DNA from: Clostridiaceae bacterium
GTDB lineage: Bacteria > Bacillota > Clostridia > Oscillospirales > Acutalibacteraceae
Assembly: GCA_904501705.1 (NCBI GenBank)
Contig: CAJGCA010000060.1
Span: 1 to 9,559 of the forward strand
Reading direction: 5' to 3'
DNA length: 9,559 bases
How positions within the stretch are numbered: the first letter of the stretch is position 1; each line of letters starts with the position of its first letter. This document shows, piece after piece, positions 1-4,505 of the stretch. Below the pieces are notes generated by a model. That model did no database searches. It was not told where the DNA came from and was given only the letters and a program-made list of their open reading frames with translations. Position numbers and translations under genes: made by a program.

Positions 1-1
1 A

Positions 2-637
2 GCAACGGGCTATATTCCGCCCGACGCGCTTGTTGGCAGTGAGCCTTACCGCAACGGCGAAAACGCCGCCACCTATTCCACCCGCGTAGAGAGCGCACAG
101 GCGGCTCTCGGCGAGGGACTCGCGGCGGTGTACCCCGAGGACACCGCCCCCGCGATGCCGCGGCTGACGCTGCTCGCGGCCGAGGACGCCGTCAGCGCCG
201 ACACCGCGCGGTATATCGTGCAGTCGTGGCAGAAGAATCTCAAACTCTCCTGCTCGCTGGAGCTGGTCGACGAGCAGACCCTCGCCGCGCGGATAAGAAG
301 CGGCAACTACCAGATCGCGTTATATACCACGGTCGGCGGCGGGCTCACCGCCGCGGATAACCTCACCGCCTTTGTCAGCGGTGCGGCGAACAACCTCACG
401 GGCTTTTCCGACGCGGCGTTCGATGCCGCGGTCACCGCGGCGGCGCGCGGCGGGCGAGCACAAGCGACCGCCGCCGAGGCAATGCTGCGTGACGCCTGCC
501 CCTGCATTCCCGTCAGCTTCCCGCGCCGCCACTACGGCGTCGCCGCGAACTGCGAGGACGTGACGGTGCGCCCCTTCGGCGGCGGCACCTACGGCGGGGA
601 ATACGAGTTTTTACACGCGAAGAAATTTGACGATTAG
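2..637 (+). CDS. ABC transporter substrate-binding protein, peptide/nickel type (family 5), C-terminal part
   Basis: An open frame enters from the left edge and gives 211 residues before TAG at 635-637, so the N-terminus, lipobox and first lobe are outside the window. The visible part fits the C-terminal half of the DppA/OppA family. It has a stretch typical of these proteins (PRLTLLAAEDAVSADTARYI, then IVQSWQKNL), the G-N-Y-Q-I segment in the place of the family's 'GDYDI', an N-N-L-T-G-F segment followed by FDAAV, and a terminal 'CIPVSF' that aligns with the usual 'PIIPL'. Such proteins sit outside the membrane and deliver oligopeptides or similar ligands to a permease. The ligand cannot be told from this fragment, and the permease and ATPase genes are not in the window. 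The reading frame is GC-rich, like birA and feoB. Family call good, substrate unknown. Confidence 0.8.
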   Translation, partial: ATGYIPPDALVGSEPYRNGENAATYSTRVESAQAALGEGLAAVYPEDTAPAMPRLTLLAAEDAVSADTARYIVQSWQKNLKLSCSLELVDEQTLAARIRSGNYQIALYTTVGGGLTAADNLTAFVSGAANNLTGFSDAAFDAAVTAAARGGRAQATAAEAMLRDACPCIPVSFPRRHYGVAANCEDVTVRPFGGGTYGGEYEFLHAKKFDD

Positions 638-642
638 AGGTG
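636..642 (+). promoter_or_regulatory. Ribosome binding site that decides the birA start
   Basis: The purine-rich stretch AGAGGTG ends 6 bases before a GTG at 649. A GTG also begins at 640, but it lies inside the putative Shine-Dalgarno itself and leaves no spacing, so the start at 649 is preferred. A further GTG at 658 is possible but less well spaced. Confidence 0.55.
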
Positions 643-648
643 AATGTT

Positions 649-1416
649 GTGGAGAATGTGACCGCGGCCGCCATCGAACGGCATCTGCGCACGACCGTAT
701 TCGGTCGTGAGTTACAAGTCGCAGCGGTGCTCCCCTCCACCAACACCACCGCCCGCGAGCTCGCGCAGCAGGGCGCGCCCGAGGGCACCGTCGTGGTCGC
801 CGCGGCGCAGACCGCGGGGCGCGGCACGCGGTCACGGTCATTTTTTTCGCCGCAGGGCGGGGTGTATATGTCGATCATCCTGCGCCCGCGGGAAGCGGAC
901 GGCTGTCTGATCACCTCCTGCGCCGCGGTTGCGGTCGCGCGCGCGATTGAGCGGCTGTGCCCGCTGACGGTGCAGGTAAAATGGGTCAACGACCTCTATA
1001 TCGACGGCAGGAAGCTGTGCGGCATCCTCACCGAGGCGGGCTTTGCGCCCGATAACACCCTCGACTTCGTCGTGCTCGGCATCGGGGTAAATGTTGCGGC
1101 AGTGGATTTCCCGCCCGACATCGCCGACATCGCCACCTCGCTCGGCAACGAGGGTTGTACGGCCGACCGCAACGCGCTGATTGCCGCCATCCTTGAGGAA
1201 TGGGAAGCCGCCTACGCGACCATCGGCAGCGGCGATTTTCTCGCCGAGAGCCGCGCGCGCTCGTGTGTGCTCGGGCGGCGGATCACCGTCATTCGCGGAA
1301 ACGAGCAGTTCACGGCGACCGCACAGGACATCAACGACCACGGACACCTCATCGCCCAAAAGGACGACGGCGAGACCGTTACCCTGCATTCGGGTGAGGT
1401 CAGTATACGAACGTAA
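649..1416 (+). CDS. birA: Biotin--[acetyl-CoA-carboxylase] ligase, monofunctional (no HTH domain)
   Basis: The product attaches biotin to the carrier lysine of biotin enzymes such as acetyl-CoA carboxylase, through biotinyl-5'-AMP. From GTG at 649 it is 255 residues. Visible family motifs are S-T-N at residues 30-32, the adenylate-binding QTAGRGTRSRSFFSP at 54-68, KWVNDLYIDGRKLCGILTE at 111-129 (containing the catalytic K-W-x-N-D), GIGVNV at 144-149, and a C-terminal SH3-like tail with a G-R-R-I-T-V strand. E. coli BirA is about 320 residues because of an N-terminal winged helix. Here the ligase domain begins within about 20 residues of the start, so the protein should not repress biotin genes. 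The glycine-rich loop reads GRGTRSRSF where GRGRxGRxW/F is usual, a mild deviation. The gene starts 11 bases after the upstream stop codon, which suggests cotranscription. Confidence 0.9.
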   Translation: MENVTAAAIERHLRTTVFGRELQVAAVLPSTNTTARELAQQGAPEGTVVVAAAQTAGRGTRSRSFFSPQGGVYMSIILRPREADGCLITSCAAVAVARAIERLCPLTVQVKWVNDLYIDGRKLCGILTEAGFAPDNTLDFVVLGIGVNVAAVDFPPDIADIATSLGNEGCTADRNALIAAILEEWEAAYATIGSGDFLAESRARSCVLGRRITVIRGNEQFTATAQDINDHGHLIAQKDDGETVTLHSGEVSIRT

Positions 1417-1447
1417 AAAACGAGATGGCTTTTGCCATCTCGTTTTT
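1415..1447 (+). terminator. Bidirectional intrinsic terminator between birA and apt
   Basis: A perfect 9-bp stem, CGAGATGGC (1421-1429) with GCCATCTCG (1434-1442), closes a TTTT loop. It has A6 on its left and T5 on its right, so it can terminate on both strands. It starts at the birA stop codon and ends a few bases before the apt stop codon, serving the two convergent genes. Confidence 0.9.
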
Positions 1448-1451
1448 AACA

Positions 1452-1976
1452 TTATTCTCCGTGGTAGGTGATCACGGTGTCGACGTCGTAGCCGTCGAGT
1501 ACCGCGCGACCGCCAAGGTCGACGAGGTCAATGAGCACCAGTATCTTGACCACCTCGCCGCCCAGTTCCTCAATGAGTTGCGCCGCCGCCTTGAGCGTAC
1601 CGCCCGTCGCGAGCAGATCGTCAACCAGCACCACGCGCTGACCGGGTTTGATGGAATCTTTATGGATTTCAATCGCCGCCGTGCCGTATTCCAGCGCGTA
1701 TTCCTTGGTTACGGTCTCGCGCGGCAGTTTGCCTTTTTTGCGTACGGGGACGAACGGCTTATGCAGGTTATACGCAATCGGCATACCGAAAATAAAGCCG
1801 CGCGCCTCCGCGCCTGCGACGAGGTCGAACTCAATGCCGTCTAGCCGCTTCTGCAATTCGTCGATCGCGAGGTGCAGGCCGTCAGCATTGTCCAGCACGC
1901 CCGTAACGTCGCGGAATATGATGCCCTCTTTCGGAAAATCGGGAATGGAAATCATATAATCTTCAACTGTTTTCAT
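1452..1976 (-). CDS. apt: Adenine phosphoribosyltransferase
   Basis: The enzyme converts adenine and PRPP to AMP and pyrophosphate in cytoplasmic purine salvage. The product is 174 residues, the normal size for bacterial Apt. It starts with the typical M-K-T-V-E-D-Y-M and I-P-D-F-P-K-E-G-I-I-F-R-D-V-T (11-25), has the R-G-F-I-F-G segment at 59-64, and carries the PRPP-binding signature VVLVDDLLATGGT at 115-127. The frame stays open upstream to 2018, but the ATG at 1976 is chosen because AAGGAG stands 10 bases ahead of it and the family begins there. It runs opposite to birA and shares its terminator. Its own promoter candidate lies at 2031-2059. Confidence 0.96.
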   Translation of the reverse strand: MKTVEDYMISIPDFPKEGIIFRDVTGVLDNADGLHLAIDELQKRLDGIEFDLVAGAEARGFIFGMPIAYNLHKPFVPVRKKGKLPRETVTKEYALEYGTAAIEIHKDSIKPGQRVVLVDDLLATGGTLKAAAQLIEELGGEVVKILVLIDLVDLGGRAVLDGYDVDTVITYHGE

Positions 1977-2030
1977 GGATATTCGTCTCCTTGCTGCACA
2001 TACTGGTACCGTCAGCACGGCACCATCTCT

Positions 2031-2059
2031 ACTTTAACAAGAAAAAGGTGAATTGTAAA
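2031..2059 (-). promoter_or_regulatory. Candidate sigma-A promoter for apt
   Basis: Read leftward, a -35-like TTTACA (plus-strand 2054-2059) and a -10-like TAAAGT (2031-2036) are separated by 17 bp, about 55 bases upstream of the apt start. The resulting leader contains an imperfect small hairpin at 2005-2024 (GGT-CCGT with ACGG-ACC, one mismatch). The boxes are moderate matches. Confidence 0.45.
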
Positions 2060-2090
2060 GGGGTAAGCCGAAAGAATTTGGGAAATAGTC

Positions 2091-2119
2091 TTGACTTTTA
2101 CCCGCCGTTTGGCTATAAT
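2091..2119 (+). promoter_or_regulatory. tRNA-Lys promoter
   Basis: TTGACT (2091-2096) and a perfect TATAAT (2114-2119) with a 17-bp spacer lie 14 bases before the tRNA 5' end, a near-consensus strong promoter expected for a stable RNA. Confidence 0.85.
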
Positions 2120-2133
2120 AGATAGGCTGGTAT

Positions 2134-2209
2134 GAACCATTAGCTCAGCTGGCAGAGCATTTGACTTTTAATCAAAGGGCCCGGGGTTCGAATCCCCGAT
2201 GGTTCACCA
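2134..2209 (+). tRNA. tRNA-Lys (anticodon TTT)
   Basis: A full cloverleaf can be drawn. The 7-bp acceptor stem is GAACCAT with ATGGTTC. The D arm is GCTC/GAGC. The 5-bp anticodon stem TTTGA/TCAAA closes the loop CTTTTAA, with anticodon TTT at 2167-2169. The variable loop is GGGCC, and the T arm CGGGG/CCCCG closes TTCGAAT. Discriminator A and an encoded CCA follow (2206-2209). Anticodon UUU reads AAA and AAG lysine codons. The gene is single, with its own promoter and terminator. Confidence 0.97.
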
Positions 2210-2248
2210 AACAGAAAAGACACCCCGATGGGGTGTCTTTTCTGTTTG
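2208..2248 (+). terminator. tRNA-Lys terminator
   Basis: A perfect 19-bp inverted repeat (2208-2226 with 2230-2248) around a GAT loop begins within the CCA end. Its core is GACACCCC/GGGGTGTC, followed in the right arm by TTTTCTGTTT. The hairpin after 5S rRNA at 9084-9128 has the same GACACCCC/GGGGTGTC core, so these look like related stable-RNA terminators. Confidence 0.85.
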
Positions 2249-2275
2249 GTAAGCATTTGGGGTGAGAAACACGGC

Positions 2276-2336
2276 TAGTTTGTCCGTTTTCGCCGCAGGC
2301 GAAACGGCGGTTGTCTAAACCGCCGAGGGCAAACTA
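2276..2336 (-). repeat. Three-way-junction repeat element, copy R1
   Basis: The closing stem is TAGTTTGTCC (2276-2285) with GGGCAAACTA (2327-2336), 10 bp including one G·T. Inside, hairpin B is TTTCGCC/GGCGAAA (2288-2294 with 2298-2304). Hairpin A is GGCGGT/ACCGCC (2306-2311 with 2319-2324) with a 7-nt loop, which reads TTAGACA on the minus strand. Strand is assigned so that hairpin A comes first. It lies 67 bases downstream of tRNA-Lys, in the opposite sense. Confidence 0.75.
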
Positions 2337-2519
2337 TATGAGTTTGGCGAAAGATGCCATCAAAACAGCGCGCAAAACTCCCCTCGCCAAACTCAGGGGG
2401 TTACGAATCCCCACGCCTTTGCAACCAAAGGCGTCACCCAATGGACGGGGGTTGCTCTCTTTTTGGTGACCATCGGGATGATCCGAACCCCGCGTTCGGC
2501 GCAGCCGAACTACGGGGTC

Positions 2520-2584
2520 GCAAACTTTTTCGGTTTCGCCGTTAGGCGAAATGCGAGGTGTTTAGCCTCGCAAGAAAAATTTGC
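2520..2584 (-). repeat. Three-way-junction repeat element, copy R2
   Basis: The closing stem is GCAAA plus TTTTTC (2520-2531, bulged C at 2525) with GAAAAA plus TTTGC (2574-2584), 11 bp. Hairpin B is TTTCGCC/GGCGAAA (2534-2540 with 2545-2551, loop GTTA). Hairpin A is GCGAGG/CCTCGC (2553-2558 with 2566-2571) and its 7-nt loop reads CTAAACA on the minus strand. Hairpin B is identical in sequence to R1, while the stem of hairpin A and the closing stem differ but still pair. Confidence 0.75.
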
Positions 2585-2723
2585 CCGACCTTGGCGTTTA
2601 CGCCAAGGTCGAGAATCCACGTCCCATAGTATATATCCACAAAGGCGATCCTTCTCGTACAACATTGACACTATTAGACAAGTTTTGTGTAGCTATACGT
2701 AGTGTGGTGGAGAGGTATAAAGA

Positions 2724-2752
2724 AACAGCGGAGTGAAATTCACTCCGCTGTT
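2724..2752 (-). terminator. Hairpin terminator downstream of the TAC operon
   Basis: A perfect 13-bp stem AACAGCGGAGTGA/TCACTCCGCTGTT with an AAT loop lies 8 bases past the stop of the SecB-like gene. T-rich sequence follows on both strands (CTTTTTATT on plus, TCTTTAT on minus), so it may act both ways. Its AGCGGAGTG...CACTCC core recurs at 4198-4232 on the other side of the operon. Confidence 0.75.
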
Positions 2753-2759
2753 CTTTTTA

Positions 2760-3212
2760 TTACTCTTCTTTCTCTTTTTTGTTCAAATCTTTACTATATG
2801 CCACCACATTAAACATAGGGAGTAAAACGCTTCCGGAAAGAACGGTCTGTGCAGTAACACTTTGCACAAAACCTCTCGCAACGGAGTATAAAGAAGTTAA
2901 ACCATTAATCGCTAACATCTTCTCAAATGCATCTTTTCCAATTTCAGAAGGTGCAATAAAACAACCTTCCATTATTAAATCAACGGTGTATTTCTTTTTC
3001 CCTTCCGAGAAAACAACTTTGATGTTTAACTGCAAGACACCGGATAAAACATTGCCTTCTTCCATTTCCTCTATTTCTTGAACAGAGTGAAAAACGTCAA
3101 GTTTTTTCTTAAAAGCATCCTCATCATCAAAGGAAATGAAATCGTTTTTTATTTTAAAACTTTTTACGGAGTTGCCTATAAATTGAAAACTTGATATGTA
3201 TTGGTTGTTCAT
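2760..3212 (-). CDS. SecB-like chaperone of a toxin-antitoxin-chaperone module
   Basis: The product is 150 residues, the usual length of SecB. The segment from about residue 55 to 139 follows the SecB pattern: alternating strands (VLSGVLQLNIKVVF, KKKYTVDLIMEGCFIA), then LTSLYSVARGFVQSVTAQT, which lines up with E. coli 'LFPYARECITSMVSRGTFP', then VLLPMFNVVAY, matching 'LNLAPVNFDALF'. SecB proteins are tetrameric holdase chaperones. In TAC systems a SecB-like protein protects an unstable antitoxin. The start at 3212 is chosen because AGGAGG stands 6 bases ahead; the frame continues to 3320 but that part overlaps the antitoxin gene. The gap to the antitoxin stop is 10 bases. The C-terminus is charged (KDLNKKEKEE). 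The family call rests on pattern reading, not a search. Confidence 0.8.
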   Translation of the reverse strand: MNNQYISSFQFIGNSVKSFKIKNDFISFDDEDAFKKKLDVFHSVQEIEEMEEGNVLSGVLQLNIKVVFSEGKKKYTVDLIMEGCFIAPSEIGKDAFEKMLAINGLTSLYSVARGFVQSVTAQTVLSGSVLLPMFNVVAYSKDLNKKEKEE

Positions 3213-3222
3213 ATCTTCCTCC

Positions 3223-3606
3223 TCATGCTGCTTCCTGTTCAATAGCCACATCAGATGCACGGAAATTCCATCCTCGTGCACCCAAGGGCAATTTATAGGT
3301 GTTTTTACTATTTTTTGCAAAATAATGGTTTTCAGTTAAAAATTCAAGGTCAAACGAAACATTTAGTTTTTCTGAAATCTTGGCAATACTTTCAATTGTA
3401 AAGTTGTACTCCGCGCTTTCCCATTTTGAAACCATACTCTGGGTAACATCCATCATTTCTGCAAATGCCTTTTGGGACAATCCCATTTCTTTTCTTCTTT
3501 TGAAAATAAACATAGAAATTTTTGCAATTGCTTGAGCTGCATATATATCGCTTTTAGAAATATATTCCGACATAAACTCAAACATATCTTTATTTGAAGT
3601 GCTCAT
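3223..3606 (-). CDS. XRE-family antitoxin (HigA-like) with C-terminal extension
   Basis: The product is 127 residues. Residues 29-86 form a helix-turn-helix of the XRE/Cro type: RRKEMGLSQKAFAEMMDVTQ then SMVSKWESAEYNFTIESIAKI. After this domain about 37 residues remain (TENHYFAKNSKNTYKLPLGARGWNFRASDVAIEQEAA), including W113 and F115. In known TAC antitoxins a tail in this place (chaperone-addiction domain) binds the SecB-like partner and makes the antitoxin unstable without it. Assigning that role here is inference. Expected role: neutralise the toxin encoded just upstream and repress the operon. AGGAG lies about 8 bases before the ATG at 3606. The stop codon overlaps the binding site for the chaperone gene, suggesting coupled translation. 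Confidence 0.85.
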   Translation of the reverse strand: MSTSNKDMFEFMSEYISKSDIYAAQAIAKISMFIFKRRKEMGLSQKAFAEMMDVTQSMVSKWESAEYNFTIESIAKISEKLNVSFDLEFLTENHYFAKNSKNTYKLPLGARGWNFRASDVAIEQEAA

Positions 3607-3620
3607 AAAACCGCTCCTCT

Positions 3621-4034
3621 CTAATTATCTCTTCGTTCAATTGCTATCGGCACGTGTTTTGCATATGAAGAAGCCGTCTTTCCCTCCTTCTCGTAAAATA
3701 CATGTAGAAATAGTTTGCCGTTTTCAGTTTTGGAAAACAGCAACCTATAATTCTTGGAATCTGCATCCAAATGTAAAGAATACATGTTCCCATATGTTTT
3801 AAGATGCTCCAACCATTTTGGCCCGTAATCAACATTTCCCAAGGCTATAATAGCCGCAAGGCGCTTTAATAGCTGCTTAATCAGTTTTTGCTCAGAGCCA
3901 GAGCGAGATATTTGCTCCATAAATTCTGGAACAAAATCTTCATGAAACTCAAACTTATTTCCATATATTCCTTCTAAATGGGCTATCATTTTTGGGGGGT
4001 CTGTTAAAAATTCCTTGATCTTAGCCTTATCCAT
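3621..4034 (-). CDS. RelE/HigB-like (phage Gp49-type) toxin
   Basis: The product is 137 residues and is the first gene of the operon. Its second half fits the HigB/Gp49-like branch of the RelE/ParE superfamily: KWLEHLKTYGNMYSLHLDAD followed by NYRLLFSKTENGKLFLHVFYEKEGKTASSYAKHV, i.e. the usual 'L...LYELR...YRILF...IVLLH.F.KK..KTP..' pattern with basic residues near the end (R134, R135). These enzymes typically cleave mRNA at the ribosome. No nuclease residues can be assigned with certainty. GAAGGTGAG stands about 5 bases before the ATG at 4034. Fourteen bases separate its stop from the antitoxin start. HigBA order (toxin first) agrees with the call. Confidence 0.82.
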   Translation of the reverse strand: MDKAKIKEFLTDPPKMIAHLEGIYGNKFEFHEDFVPEFMEQISRSGSEQKLIKQLLKRLAAIIALGNVDYGPKWLEHLKTYGNMYSLHLDADSKNYRLLFSKTENGKLFLHVFYEKEGKTASSYAKHVPIAIERRDN

Positions 4035-4050
4035 AACTCACCTTCTCTAA

Positions 4051-4065
4051 GTATTATTATATTAC
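4051..4065. promoter_or_regulatory. Candidate antitoxin operator over the TAC promoter
   Basis: The 15-bp imperfect palindrome GTATTATTATATTAC (6 of 7 pairs match around a central base) covers the -10 box of the toxin promoter. Autoregulation by the antitoxin is typical of these operons. The palindrome is AT-rich, so chance is possible. Confidence 0.35.
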
Positions 4066-4084
4066 TTATTGGTGATATTTGCAA
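4056..4084 (-). promoter_or_regulatory. Promoter of the TAC operon
   Basis: Read leftward, TTGCAA (4079-4084) and a perfect TATAAT (plus-strand 4056-4061) are 17 bp apart. The -10 box lies about 22 bases upstream of the toxin start codon. Confidence 0.75.
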
Positions 4085-4197
4085 CCTTTTTTTGAAAAAT
4101 AACATATTTTTCATCGCATACCATATATAGTTGTAGGTTTTCTCATCCAGCGCAAAATATACATATTATATACGCTTTTCCTTTTCTATCAAAAAAG

Positions 4198-4232
4198 ACA
4201 AAAGCGGAGTGGAAAATCCACTCCACTTTTGT
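4198..4232 (-). terminator. Hairpin terminator, best fit on the minus strand
   Basis: A 15-bp stem with one mismatch (4198-4213 with 4217-4232, loop AAA) is followed on the minus strand by TCTTTTTT. No convincing minus-strand gene ends here, so it may serve an unrecognised leftward transcript. The core AGCGGAGTGG resembles the hairpin at 2724-2752. Confidence 0.55.
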
Positions 4233-4256
4233 TATGCAATAAAATTTGAGGGATTA

Positions 4257-4285
4257 TTGATTTTTTAGGGGCTGTGTGATAAAAT
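4257..4285 (+). promoter_or_regulatory. Promoter for the structured leader and TPR-like gene
   Basis: TTGATT (4257-4262) and TAAAAT (4280-4285) are 17 bp apart. Transcription would start near 4292, exactly where the long closing stem of the leader begins. Confidence 0.65.
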
Positions 4286-4291
4286 AAATAT

Positions 4292-4490
4292 GCCAAACTA
4301 TAAAATACAAAATCAAAGAGTGTTTTTGCCAAGGGGATATTATGCCCTTTTGCATTCATACTATGAATTTGATAAAAACGCAAATTCCATCGGTATGAAT
4401 GCAGAAATGCTCTTTGTATTGATATAGTTTGGCGACTATCGGAGTTTGCGTTTTTTGTGCGGTTACTTCGGTAGCCGCACTTTTTATTTT
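4292..4490 (+). ncRNA. Structured 5' leader (or small RNA) ending in an intrinsic terminator
   Basis: The 470 bases between the toxin and the TPR-like gene hold no gene. From 4292 a long closing helix can form: GCCAAACTATA (4292-4302) with TATAGTTTGGC (4423-4433), continued by AATACAAA (4304-4311) with TTTGTATT (4413-4420). Inside are GCATTCATAC (4352-4361) with GTATGAATGC (4393-4402), GAATTTG (4365-4371) with CAAATTC (4381-4387), and a smaller AAGGG/CCCTT hairpin (4331-4349). A segment at 4445-4455 (TTTGCGTTTTT) can alternatively pair with 4374-4384 over 11 bp. The leader ends in the terminator at 4457-4490, 15 bases before the start codon. It could be a cis-regulator, an independent small RNA, or a palindromic mobile remnant. 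No known riboswitch class is recognised. Confidence 0.55.
4457..4490 (+). terminator. Intrinsic terminator just upstream of the TPR-like gene
   Basis: A 10-bp stem GTGCGGTTAC/GTAGCCGCAC (one T·G pair) closes a TTCG tetraloop, the very stable C(UUCG)G type, followed by TTTTTATTTT. No coding gene precedes it on this strand, so it terminates either the leader (attenuation) or a small RNA. Confidence 0.85.
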
Positions 4491-4505
4491 ACGGAGGAAA
4501 AGAAA

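Larger units (their letters stand above)
2249..2723. other. Gene-free, hairpin-dense intergenic region
   Basis: No plausible gene is visible; the open frames here lack start signals and family resemblance. Besides the two repeat elements listed separately, it holds these hairpins: GAGTTTGGCGA (2340-2350) with its complement (2386-2396); ACGCCTTTG/CAAAGGCGT (2413-2434, loop CAAC); CCCCG-GTTCGGC/GCCGAAC-CGGGG (2488-2517); and CGACCTTGGCG/CGCCAAGGTCG around 2586-2611. On the minus strand two stretches resemble tRNA 3' ends: one with GGGGATTCG followed by CCCC near 2396-2412, and one ending GATGGTCACCA near 2464-2474. Neither makes a full tRNA. Confidence 0.6.

Noticed and set aside
838..1452. 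Open frame of 204 codons opposite birA
   Set aside because: It is the antisense shadow of the biotin ligase; its start crosses the terminator hairpin.
1425..1844. Open frame of 139 codons opposite apt
   Set aside because: It begins inside the birA-apt terminator and mirrors apt; the minus strand carries a complete Apt with the PRPP motif.
2249..2640. Possible CRISPR array because of many short repeats
   Set aside because: The units are inverted repeats of differing sequence with no regular spacer length and no cas genes nearby.
3213..3320. N-terminal extension of the SecB-like protein
   Set aside because: The extra 36 codons overlap the antitoxin gene in another frame, while a perfect AGGAGG precedes the ATG at 3212.
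4189..4383. Leftward frame of 64 codons upstream of the TPR-like gene
   Set aside because: It starts at TTG with no ribosome binding site, runs through the palindromic leader and the hairpin at 4198-4232, and resembles no family.
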